Shown: one piece after another, positions 11,821 to 21,489 of the stretch | How positions within the stretch are numbered: the stretch's first letter is position 1 | Layout of the letters: every line of letters begins with the position of its first letter | Origin: Chondrus crispus | Lineage: Eukaryota; Rhodophyta; Florideophyceae; Gigartinales; Gigartinaceae | Reading direction: 5' to 3' | Length of the DNA stretch: 64,000 nt | NCBI RefSeq assembly: GCF_000350225.1 | Contig: NW_005179213.1 | Span: forward strand, 1-64,000 | The notes under the pieces: generated by a model | Told to the model about the DNA's origin: nothing | Seen by the model: only the letters and a program-made list of their open reading frames with translations | Databases searched by the model: none | Program-made: the position numbers and the translations under genes

Positions 11821-12116
11821 AACGAAGAAAGAAGATCTTCCCGAAGCGGTAGTGGCGGCGTGGAGTACGGCCGCCCATATGGGGAAGGAAAACACGCCGT
11901 CGCAAACCGAGAGCGCATCTGCAAGTACCTCTCTGGATGCCGTTGCTTGAATTTGGAAATCTGTGACCTCTGGACGAACTCACTTCGAGACCGTGCACAA
12001 TGGAGAGCTGGCAAAGGGTCGATTGTTGCGCTTCAGTACACGTGTCGGAAGCTCTCTGAAAGGGAGGCAATTCCTGTGAAAGGAAATAAGCGTGGTCACG
12101 GACGAGCACCGGCCAA

Positions 12117-12475
12117 CGGGGAATTGCGCCTGGAAGTAGGGAGCGGAGCCGCGGGGAGGACGTGAAGAGAAAGGGCGGGGACTGTGCGAAGCGGAAAAGG
12201 GGCGCAGGGGGGTCATGTGTGGGGCCAGGGGGTCGCGGGGGATGGGAGACGGAGCGGGGGAGACAGCGTTCCGAGCGCTTGAGGTGGCGAGAGGGCGCAG
12301 AGTAGGTAGCATAAAAGGAACCCGCGGCGGGAGGGGGGACGAGAAAAAGGAGGAAGGCATCAAGTGAATTGGAGAGGCCGAGATCAGGTGGATTCCTGAG
12401 AAGTCGAGTGGATTCTCGACGAGCGGAGGCTTGCGCCGGGTGGATTCCCGCCAAAAGCCTCTGCCCAGCAAAAAA
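12117..12475 (+). other. Possible 3' LTR of the gypsy remnant
   Basis: A purine-rich stretch leads into a G-rich segment with a TATA-like GCATAAAAGG at about 12310 and a repeated GTGGATTC word, and the segment ends near CCCAGCA. No second LTR copy is visible in the window, so this is a positional guess. Confidence 0.3.
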
Positions 12476-12479
12476 AACT

Positions 12480-14287
12480 TGATTTGACGGTGCCCAAGGG
12501 ACCGGGCACAACAGTACAGTACTGTAGTACGATACATACCGCACAGTATATGTACTGTAGCAGTATATGTGGTACTACAGTTTGTACTCCAGCACAATTC
12601 AGCGGGTACTCTCGAGTAGAGCACATACTGTACCCTTGGTACAGTACCCTTGGTACAGTACGTGCGAGCCTGTAGGGTCTTCACAACTCTGAGATGTACG
12701 CAGTTCAGAAGTGACAATGCTTATGAAACTAAAACACAATGAAGGCAGCTTGTCGAGAGTTGTCATTCTTTTGCAGAGGCTGAGCGGCAGGACGTAGATG
12801 TACGGTACTGTACGCACAGAGATGGCCATCAGACGTCAGTGAGGATCAGCTATAAAAACGCACTCATTTAGTTTCTTTTGGTGTTTCGTCATGCCGAGTG
12901 TGGTACCATACTGTTGGCGAGAAAACAACCCCGAGGCACTTTGAGTAATTGAAAACTCCCCATTGGGACAAAGGGTGCTGCTATACCGTCACTCGACCAA
13001 CGGATAGGCCTGCCCTTAACGAGTCCAGAATAATATAACATACAAGTATTATTGCGAATACCAACACCAGCAATTACGACAGGAGAAGAACAGCCACACT
13101 TGCAACTCTACGTTGCATGAATGCGTTCATGGGAAGAACGTTGGGACCACGACAATCCCACTACATGTGCTGCTCTTTGGCAATATTGAACTCCAAATGT
13201 TCGATATTTCATAGATGGACAGGTCTGTAGTTTCTGAATCATGTTGGCCGTCCCTCGAGAAAGCTGTTTTAACTTTGAAGTTTACATGCTCTGGAACAAA
13301 AACGTCGAAAGCACCTGTACAAAGCTTCGGGTGCCTGCAATTCTTAAGATGCTCATACATCTGGTTCTCTTTACAAAGGTTGTGCCGTGTTCAAAGGGCA
13401 ATCCATTTCAAGTTAAACAAGAAGACGCGAATTGATCGTGTAAATTGAAATTGATGCATCCTCGAATGACCTGGGTGTTCCAATGTGACTCGTACTAGTC
13501 AGGGTGTGCCATGCCGCAAGCAGATGCTTCATGCGCGTAATAGTGTGCCCCGAGAAAGGGGAAAGATAGTGGGTTTGCCACCTTTTCTTCCGGACGCGAT
13601 ACTATTGTGCGGTACAATGCAGCGGAATATGTTTGTCGTCGGTGCGTTGGCTAGTGGAGATGCGACAGCGGAGACAGATGACTTCTACGCACAGTTCCAA
13701 CAACGTCTGTCAGTGATTTGCTAACCATTACAATTATCACCTTGTTTAATGCTCCTTGTCTCGTATCAGGGATTTGTTCACGTCGTCATCGAGTGCAAAC
13801 ACCTGCCGTGCTCTCAGAAGCATGAATTGGAGTCTCAGCTCCCCGAAGAGAATCGAGTTGGAAAATGGTGCGTTTGTGAGGGCGAGACTAGAGCATACGC
13901 GGCAACTCTGTAGTGGAAGGAATAGTTACGAATCTGATTCTACTTGTATGCGAGCAGACTTTGCACAGCGACCAACACGCTCACCCCACCAACAATCGGC
14001 GACAGAAATCCATGGGGGCACTCGCTTTTTCTCGCGCTAGTGTCGCGTGAGTCGCAGTCAGTAACCATAAAAGAAGTCTTGTTTTGGTACAGTATGAGGT
14101 AATGGCTCTGTAAGCAGTGCAGCCTCTATTCCATCGAGAACAGGCCGAGTCAGATGCAATCATCAATTGGTGGACAGCCGGGACAACCTTTCTTCCGCAA
14201 CATACCCAGCGGCGGCACTAAAGTTGGAATGTATGTGCGTGAAAATATTTAATTGGTGTGTGAGAAACAAAGTCGTGCCCGTCGCCC
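12480..14287. other. Intergenic, rich in TACTGTA words, no supported gene
   Basis: From 12500 to 12670 the words TACAGTA, TACTGTA and the direct repeat TACCCTTGGTACAG (twice) dominate. The remainder contains only short ORFs without recognisable motifs. Confidence 0.5.
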
Positions 14288-14292
14288 CTTGC

Positions 14293-14592
14293 TATTAGAT
14301 TTTACCTTGATCTTTCGATGGGGCGCCTTCTCGCGTTTTGCGAAGAAGTCGACCCCTTTATTCAATGTTCCTCTTTTCAATCCTAACACTGTCAAGCGTA
14401 GCTGAGGGACTACCTATGAGAGGAACATGACGGACATCCGTGCTAGCCGTACTGTATAGTCCCGTTATGGCTTCCAGCTAGGAAGTCTTTGTGATATATC
14501 GCAAATACAATTACGATCCTTATCGATCTATCCAGGCTCACAAAATACCACGAGCTAAATATCCAACTAGAGCCATCTGCTCTATTCTGACA
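14293..14592 (-). repeat. 3' LTR of the reverse-strand copia element
   Basis: 300 bp, the same as 19055-19354. It ends in TGACA on the plus strand, next to the polypurine tract at 14593-14604. Confidence 0.93.
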
Positions 14593-16504
14593 CTCCCCCA
14601 CGAGTTGATTTTGGGATGACATGGACTGCTGTTCGTTGTTTGTTGAAAGCAGAACCCACAAGCGGTTTTGTGAATGCATCTGCCTTGTTCTCGAGTGATG
14701 GGGTGTACAATACTTTGATTGATTTGACCTCTACAGCTTCCTTGACGAATGCATACCTAATTCCCACGTGCTTAACATTGCGTAATCCTTGAACTTCCGA
14801 CGTCCAGGCAATCGTTCCCAAATTGTCTTGATTCACAACTGTCGACCCGTGGGGTGTCAAGTCCAACTCAACAAGTACCCTTCTACACCAGTTCACATCT
14901 CTAACACATTCCGAAAGGGCGTAGAATTCCGCTTCCGCAGTTGAGATAGCAACGGAGGGCTGCAGTTTTGACGTCCAGAGAACGGGGTTTCCACCAATGG
15001 TGAGAACAATTCCAGATCGAGATCTGCGCTTGTCTTGGTCTCTTGCCCAGTCAGCGTCGCTCCAAGCCTCAAGTTGGTTTCCAGACCCAGCTCGGAACTG
15101 TAGCCCATACTCAGTTGTGCCCTTTAGATACCTCAGAACATGCTTCATAGCATTCCAATGCCTTGGTGCTGGTGCGGATTGAAACTTTCCCAACATCGAC
15201 ACAACAGTAGCCAGATCCGGTCTCGTGCGCGTGCTCAAGTACAATAGGGCCCCTAGTATGCTGTTGTATGGAATAAACTGCATTTCATATTCCTCCTTCG
15301 GCGTCAACGGGATTCTCTTCTCGTACAAAATATGAGAAATGGGAAGTGGGGAAGCTACTGGCTTACAATCTGACATTCGTGCTTTTGAGAGAAGTTTCTG
15401 GATAAGTGGCCTTTGAGTCATGATTATCCCGTCTTTGTCGTCACTTTCAATGGAAACACCAAGAAAGTGAGTTAATTGGCCAAGGTCTGTGACATTGAAG
15501 TGCCTTTTTAGCGCTTCTTTCACCCACGTTATCAGAACTTCATTCCCAAAGAGGCCAAGATCGTCAACGTACACTAGTAGAATAACTCTTTTCTTTCCCT
15601 TGTTCAACAAAAATAGACATTCACTGCACGTCATTGTGCGGAACCCGAGATTTTTCAGTGTAGAGCGAAGTGTACTGTACCACAGCTTGGGAGCTTGTCG
15701 AAGCCCATACAGTGACCTCAACAATTTCACAACCCTTCCATTCGCCTCTGGAACACCATCAATCTGCGGTAGGCGTAGCCAAATGCGATCTGATTCCGGT
15801 AGGTGTGCATAGAGGAAAGCACGTTTAATGTCTACCTGCTGACGACACCATCCAAAATTGGCGCAAAGTGAAAGCAAGATTCTCACCAAATTGAAACAAG
15901 CAACCGGAGCATACCTTGTCTCATAGGCATTCTCATCGACGGTTTGCAAGTTTCCTCGTGCCACTAGTCGTGCTTTGAACCTAGCAGGTCTTCCTGATTG
16001 ATCCCGCTTGAGCTTCAGGATGATGCCTGATGGAAGTGCCCGTGACGGAGGGTCAGGAGCTTCTTCATAAGCACTTGACTCAACAACTGTGTCGAATTCC
16101 TCCTGAATTGCTGTCTTCCAGTGATTGGTTTCTGGTGAGGCCAAGGCTTCTTTCAGGCTGGGCTCATCATCAGTGCTAACTGTATCTGGAATAGCTCGGT
16201 TTGCCCTTGATCGTAAATGATAACCGTGAGTGACAACTGGCGTGTCATCAACCACTCCATGGGTTGAAGGTACTGCTGGTATGTGCAGCAATAAGTCCTG
16301 ATCGTGTTGGTGGTTTTCCAATACATTCACACTTCTCTGACCTTGTTCATCTGTGCTTACATCCGCTGATGTTCCATCTTCGACAATGTTGGGATCTTGG
16401 TCCAATATCAGATTGCAATTCATCACATGAGTCACTGGTTGATGTACTCGATGTATTGCACGAATGGTTGCCACCCCTTGTTTCACTCTCATCGAACTGA
16501 TCAT
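14582..16504 (-). pseudogene. Copia reverse transcriptase and RNase H segment
   Basis: The frame contains the copia RT blocks in order: KLKRDQSGRPARFKARLVAR, VDIKRAFLYAHL, LYGLRQAPKLW, and the catalytic LVYVDDLGLFG. RNase H follows with WSDADWARDQDKRRSRSG, STAEAEFYAL and NQDNLGT. The RT and RNase H motifs look intact over about 600 residues. The frame is shifted relative to the integrase segment, with the switch between about 16350 and 16500. The end of the frame reaches 11 bases into the 3' LTR. The polymerase part could function if supplied in frame; the full polyprotein could not be made without frameshifting. Confidence 0.9.
14593..14604 (-). promoter_or_regulatory. Polypurine tract of the copia element
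   Basis: On the sense strand CTCGTGGGGGAG lies directly before the 3' LTR start (TGTCAG), the normal place for plus-strand priming. Confidence 0.8.
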
Positions 16505-17906
16505 CTAAGACAGTTTCCATGCTTCCATTTGGTTGGCCACTCAAGAGCGACATTCCAGGAAATTCATTCTCAAGTAACTTGACGTGTTTGGTCACCACAA
16601 TTTTGTCAGTAGTGAGAACTCTGTACAAACCACCACTCATGTGTCCAAGGTTTACCCCCTCCCTCAAACGAGACTCGAATTTGTTCAATTTGTTCGTGAC
16701 CCTTTGCACGAGAGCTCTGCAACCAAAAGGGCGCATGTGCTTGGCATACGGAGGGTTACATTTAAAAAGCTTCACATAAGGCGATTCCTGAGTAGAGGAG
16801 TGAATCATGATATTTCTTGCTTGACTCACATGGCGAATTGCATCATTCCAGTAGTCCAAAGAAAGATTAGACTCAACTAGGCAAGTTCGGGCTAGAGAAA
16901 GCAGTGTACCATGAGTACGCTCTACCAAAACATTAGAGGATGGAGTGTATGGGGTAGATGTCGTGACTTCTACACCCTCATTTGCGAAAAACTTCTTGGC
17001 TTTGGTGAATTCTGACCCGCCATGCGTATGCAAAGACTTGACACGGTCTCCAGTTTGACGCTCAAAACGCTTCATGAAATCCAAAAGTTTCTCAGATGCC
17101 TCACTTTTCTGTTCTAGGGAAGAAACATCAGCGTACCTGGACATTTCATCAATAATGACAAGGAAGTACTCAAAACCGTAGTGAGATCTTGGTTTGATTT
17201 TACCAACGACATCAGCATGAATGTAGCCAGGGGTCTTTGCTTTGGTCAGGCTTCCACGGAAGAAACGGCGAAACTTGCCCTTCATACATGGATCACATGC
17301 GCTCTCGCCCACTCGTGGGGCAGCCAAGACTCCAGTATCAATCAAATTCTGAATGTGGTTTGCGCTTCCCATGTGCCCAAGCCTAGAATGCCATATCTTC
17401 ACACCTTATGAGTCCGAATCACATACTTGATCTGGGGAGGATCCTTCCCCGGTGCGTTCCGAATCTGTTGCATCGGGCCCCTCAACAAGCATTTTCAAAT
17501 CAACAATGCTTTCACTGTCTGACTGACATTCGGAGGTGTCTGATTCCTCCGACTCGCACTGTGATTCATCTTCGTCATCACTTAGAAGATCGGAGATGTC
17601 CTCATCGCTTGACGTATCAATTTCGGATTCTTCGTCCATGTCTACTGATGCTAGGTGGCTTCGTATGACCGTTCTCATGGCCCTGGGAATGCAATTCTGA
17701 GGCTGCTCTTGGGGGCGACTGCACATTCGATCGTTAGTCGGAATATAAAACAGACCATCATTAGCCCTGAAAGCTGTACCGAGGACACGGAGTCTATCCT
17801 CAATATCCATAATGACTGCCTTCTTTGGCAAAAACAAAACACAAAGACCTTTTGCCGTCAATGCAGGTATAGACAACAGGTTCATTGCCAGATCTGGAGC
17901 AGCCAA
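16347..17906 (-). pseudogene. Copia integrase segment with lost catalytic Asp and an in-frame TAA
   Basis: After a TAA at 17408-17406 the frame reads IWHSRLGHMG (pre-integrase histidine block), CDPCMKGKFRR (zinc ligand cysteines), IHADVVGKI (first catalytic Asp) and VERTHGTL (catalytic Glu). The second catalytic Asp, normally in HTDGGSEF, is His here (codon 17024-17022, HTHGGSEF), which should abolish strand transfer. The stretch upstream of the TAA (17409-17906) is acidic and Ser-rich and belongs to the same frame. Confidence 0.85.
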
Positions 17907-18133
17907 AGTCTCTGTGAGCTCAACTTCCGTCTCATTGTCTGAAGATGCCCATATGACACGGCGCGACCCCGATAGTTTGCAGAGATTTCTGAGTCATCAC
18001 CGAGGGAGATCGGCACGTCACACGCAACTGTGTTTTCAAGAGTTGAGACATCGTTAGTCATGTGCGTAGTTGTCCCAGAGTCCAACATCATAACAGAGCC
18101 ATGTGCAGATTTTGACACGAGAGCCTTAGCCAC
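17882..18133 (-). pseudogene. Copia protease segment
   Basis: Contains MLDSGTTTHMTND, the aspartic protease DSG motif with the usual downstream His. It overlaps the end of gag by about 45 bases in a different frame. The overlap could be a programmed frameshift but is more likely damage, because the integrase is again in another frame. Confidence 0.75.
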
Positions 18134-18930
18134 AGCTGCTCTCTTCTTCTTGGTTTTGATTTATCGTATGCAGCTTGTGTGGCTTTCTCCGTTGTTGACA
18201 TTCCATCTTTGCCTCCATTCCTAGAAGATTCCAGTCGATTTCTAGGATTATTGGGGTTCAGCCAGCACTTGTCGATGGCATGGCCTTTCTTCTTGCACAG
18301 ATCGCAGTGCATATGAGACGGTGTAGCACGTTCGTGGTGACTATGCTTTAATTTGAAAGCATTTTGCTCTTCCAGAAGCCTTGATGACACCTTCTCCCAT
18401 GTCATGGATTCATCGGATAAAGTCTTAACTGCTGCTGTAACTCCAGATAGCTCAGGCACCTGAATAGATGAAATCAATAAAGCAATAGACAACTCATCAG
18501 GGATACGAGTATTCATTCCGTCAAGCTGCTCGAGTACGGCGGCCATCTGATCAATATGACTTCCCATGTTCTTTCTTATATTGTCATATCTCAGATTGAT
18601 CAACTCGGTCATCTTTGAAACTCGCGTAGCTGCAGACTTTGAGTCATACCGCTCGTCCAACCTTCTTAGCATCTCATTTGGCTGACCAATACAGGACCTG
18701 ACTACCCGGAGTGCTTTGTCAGAGAGAGCCGCAACAATCATGTTGCTAGCCTTCTTCTGGTTCGTTTCAAAAGTGCTCTTCAGCGTAGCATCGGTGTGGG
18801 AGTTCGAACTCGACAATACATCTTCGATACCTCTGCTGTCACAAGCGGCGGAAATCCTGATTTTCCACAACCTGTAGTCATCTTTTTCATCGAGCGGCTT
18901 AATCCGAATCCTTTCCGTAGAGTCCGTCAT
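18088..18930 (-). CDS. Copia Gag (capsid and zinc knuckle)
   Basis: Starts at ATG 18930-18928, about 125 bases after the 5' LTR. An N-terminal copia-type Gag domain (DDYRLWKIRI, DERYDSKSAATRVS) is followed by the zinc knuckle CDLCKKKGHAIDKC (C-x2-C-x4-H-x4-C) near residue 210. Gag assembles the particle and binds RNA. The first 250 residues are intact. Confidence 0.88.
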   Translation of the reverse strand: MTDSTERIRIKPLDEKDDYRLWKIRISAACDSRGIEDVLSSSNSHTDATLKSTFETNQKKASNMIVAALSDKALRVVRSCIGQPNEMLRRLDERYDSKSAATRVSKMTELINLRYDNIRKNMGSHIDQMAAVLEQLDGMNTRIPDELSIALLISSIQVPELSGVTAAVKTLSDESMTWEKVSSRLLEEQNAFKLKHSHHERATPSHMHCDLCKKKGHAIDKCWLNPNNPRNRLESSRNGGKDGMSTTEKATQAAYDKSKPRRREQLWLRLSCQNLHMALL

Positions 18931-19043
18931 ATTGAAAGCGAAATCTGAGATCCGGTTACAAGCTCGTATGCAGTCGAAAGTGGCGTAAGAGGTTTTCTCT
19001 GTCTTTGTTGATCGACCCAGAAATACACAGTTCTAACGTCTGT

Positions 19044-19054
19044 GACCCATAACC
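19044..19054 (-). promoter_or_regulatory. Primer-binding site, half-tRNA(iMet) type
   Basis: Directly after the 5' LTR the sense strand reads GGTTATGGGTC. Its complement, GACCCATAACC, matches the anticodon-loop region of eukaryotic initiator tRNA-Met (CCCATAACC) over nine bases, the priming mode known from Drosophila copia. The other copia element in this window has the same start, with a longer match. Confidence 0.7.
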
Positions 19055-19354
19055 TATTAGATTTTACCTTGATCTTTCGATGGGGCGCCTTCTCGCGTTT
19101 TGCGAAGAAGTCGACCCCTTTATTCAATGTTCCTCTTTTCAATCCTAACACTGTCAAGCGTAGCTGAGGGACTACCTATGAGAGGAACATGACGGACATC
19201 CGTGCTAGCCGTACTGTATAGTCCCGTTATGGCTTCCAGCTAGGAAGTCTTTGTGATATATCGCAAATACAATTACGATCCTTATCGATCTATCCAGGCT
19301 CACAAAATACCACGAGCTAAATATCCAACTAGAGCCATCTGCTCTATTCTGACA
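19055..19354 (-). repeat. 5' LTR of the reverse-strand copia element
   Basis: 300 bp, no differences from 14293-14592 detected by eye. It should carry the promoter for the element's minus-strand transcript. Confidence 0.93.
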
Positions 19355-19359
19355 CTTGC

Positions 19360-20325
19360 TTATCACTCGCAGTGTTAGTATGCCATTGATTGTATGTGGT
19401 GCAGGGAAGCGAAAACTGCAGAAGCAAGCGAGCGCAACGATGGGCGACCTCGTACTTTCTTCTTGTCCCATCCAAGCCACAAAGCGATACGACTTCCAGA
19501 CCCCAACTGCCGAGCCCTGTCTACGTGCCACGAAACGGAAATCTAACCACGGCTCCAGCTTCGCCGCAGACGGTAGGGGGCTTTAGAGAAGCGCCCATGC
19601 AGGTGGACCGCAATCAAATACTGTCCAGCCGCAGCATCGGCACTCGTTTGGCAGCAACCGTGTCAGGTGTCTTTCGCGAAGGGGCTCGGCTCACCTGTCG
19701 ATACAGATACAAGGCGTGAAGAACTCCGCTTCCTTCAGGGCTTGGGACAGAGACTTGGGACACATGACCTCAGGCCTCAGCCCAGCAGATAGTGCGCTAT
19801 ATCATCCACATACGCTAGTTGGAGAACGTAGAGCTGCTTGTTCTTCAGCCGGTCTCATTCGAATTTGAGATGAGACCCGTTGCGTGACCATCCGCTCGAG
19901 GAATGCAAAGCTCTAGCAACGAAGTCCTAACACGAAGCACTATCGCAAGAGACGCGGAACATCCCAGAGTCTTCTTGCGTATGCAACTCGGCGGAAGAAG
20001 CAGCCGTTGCAGAGTTGCGGACTGCGTAATCTGCGGGCGAACGACTTCTACAGCTACCGCAAAAACACATTCCGAAGTCTGAATAAGAAGAAATCCCATC
20101 ATCGCAGTGGGGTCGCACAGGGCCTACTGTACGTACGTTACACCAGGTACAAACTGGACTATATAGACCTAACGTACGAACAAAACCCCTTTAGTGCCAG
20201 AACATAGTCTTTCACAAAACAATTGTTTACGTAGTAGTAACAGAGTACAGAGCTATATAGTTTCAAAGCTAGTTCCTCAAAACTACACCAGAACTCTGAG
20301 GCTGCGACCAGAAGTCGTCCGCGCT
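19360..20325. other. Intergenic, no supported gene
   Basis: Lies between the copia target duplication and the 3' end of the secreted-protein gene. Only short ORFs without motifs; part of it should be the 3' UTR of that gene. Confidence 0.5.
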
Positions 20326-21405
20326 CTAAAGGTTAGAGAGGACGCACCTACAGATACGCTGCGTCCTGCACGGCCTAGCAAAGCAGCATAACCCAGGCGC
20401 GGGGGGACGGAAAGGCGGCACTCTGGGCGGCAGAGGAGGCAACGGAGACGGCAACGGACGAGGACGACGCGGACGACGAGGACGACGAGGAGGCCTCGGC
20501 CTGAGCGGCCTCGGAGACGGCGAAGCACCCGGGACGACGAAGCCGGGAGGCACGGGGCATCCCTTGCTCTTGCATCCACCACCGAAGAGGATCTGTTGGC
20601 CACCCAGCCCGGTTATAATTCCACATCCCTTGCTCTTGCACTGCCCGCCGAATACAATCTGCTCCGGAACTGCCCCGAAGGGGCATCCCTTGCTCTTGCA
20701 GAAGCCAGCAATCTGTCTTTCCGTTTCCAACGTGTCCAGCATGAAGCCTTCGGTCGTATTAACGAAGTGGCTGGGGTACCTCGACTTGGACTTCGGAAGC
20801 GGGGGCCGACGGCTAGGACGCGGCCCAGGACGGCGGGACGGACGAGGCGGACTGCCGCCAGGGCATCTCTTGAACACGCAGCGCCCGCGGTTACCACTGC
20901 AGATAACCTCGGCACGCGCGCAGTTAAACTCCTTCATAACTCCACTGCACGATCCAGAGGCCGAGAAGTATCCCAAGGCTGCGAGACTCGGGCTCAGTGA
21001 GCCAGACATGCACTGTTGGCGGTAGCCGCGAAGGCACCCGTCAGGCGTGCAGCAGATCGGTTGGGGGCGGCGAGGCGGAATCGGGCGACGCGGGCGACGG
21101 GGACGACGCGAGCGAGGAGGCTGGGGAGACGGGCTCAGACCAGGAATGGCGAAGCCTGGAGGCACGGGGCAACCCTTGCTCTTGCATCCACCCCCAAAGA
21201 ACACATCACCAAAGGGACCACGAAGGATGCCGCAGCCTTTGCTTTTGCATGTTTGACCAAAAAAGATTCCGTCCGGGGGAAGAGGGATGAATTCACCTGG
21301 GCCGCACCCTTTGCTCTTGCAAGGGCCCCCGCCGAAGAACTGACCGAAGGCTGACGAAAATAGGAAAAGCAGCAAAAAGCTGCGGAGGGTAAACCGCTTG
21401 TCCAT
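20326..21405 (-). CDS. Secreted protein with six CKSKGC motifs and Pro/Arg-rich linkers
   Basis: A 359-aa single-exon gene starting at ATG 21405-21403. Residues 1-22 form a clear signal peptide (basic start, Leu/Phe-rich core, SSAFGQ before cleavage). The mature protein holds two blocks of three CKSKGC motifs; each block ends in GCKSKGCPVPPGF followed by a Pro/Arg-rich linker. The middle has a separate Cys-rich region (PICCTPDGCLRGYRQQC, CSGNRGRCVFKRC), and a final CC/C cluster closes the protein. The block duplication is visible in the sequence. Function is unknown: a cell-wall, matrix or secreted defence-type protein would suit the signal peptide, even Cys pairs and basic linkers. A TATA box lies upstream. 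I know no named family. Confidence 0.82.
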   Translation of the reverse strand: MDKRFTLRSFLLLFLFSSAFGQFFGGGPCKSKGCGPGEFIPLPPDGIFFGQTCKSKGCGILRGPFGDVFFGGGCKSKGCPVPPGFAIPGLSPSPQPPRSRRPRRPRRPIPPRRPQPICCTPDGCLRGYRQQCMSGSLSPSLAALGYFSASGSCSGVMKEFNCARAEVICSGNRGRCVFKRCPGGSPPRPSRRPGPRPSRRPPLPKSKSRYPSHFVNTTEGFMLDTLETERQIAGFCKSKGCPFGAVPEQIVFGGQCKSKGCGIITGLGGQQILFGGGCKSKGCPVPPGFVVPGASPSPRPLRPRPPRRPRRPRRPRPLPSPLPPLPPRVPPFRPPAPGLCCFARPCRTQRICRCVLSNL

Positions 21406-21472
21406 GGTGCTGTGGAAGTGGATTAGCTCACTGGTGATGGTCGGAGGACAATGGGGGAGGGGACTTAGGACT

Positions 21473-21483
21473 GGTTTTTATAC
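21473..21483 (-). promoter_or_regulatory. TATA box of the CKSKGC-protein gene
   Basis: On the minus strand GTATAAAAACC lies about 70 bases before the ATG, a fitting distance for a core promoter with a short 5' UTR. Confidence 0.6.
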
Positions 21484-21489
21484 TTTTCC

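Larger units (their letters stand above)
14293..19354 (-). mobile_element. Ty1/copia retrotransposon, complete with LTRs but coding-defective
   Basis: The element is 5062 bp, bounded by two 300-bp LTRs (14293-14592 and 19055-19354) that look identical by eye, and flanked by the 5-bp direct repeat CTTGC (14288-14292 and 19355-19359). On its sense strand the LTR starts TGTCAGAA. A polypurine tract and a primer site sit in the expected places. The order gag, protease, integrase, RT, RNase H marks it as copia type. The reading frame is broken several times and one integrase catalytic Asp is His. Identical LTRs imply a young insertion, so it was probably mobilised in trans or broke very recently. 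Confidence 0.93.

Noticed and set aside
10833..12717. Long minus-strand ORFs over the gypsy relic and its 3' flank
   Set aside because: They run antisense to integrase motifs or through G-rich DNA and have no recognisable content.
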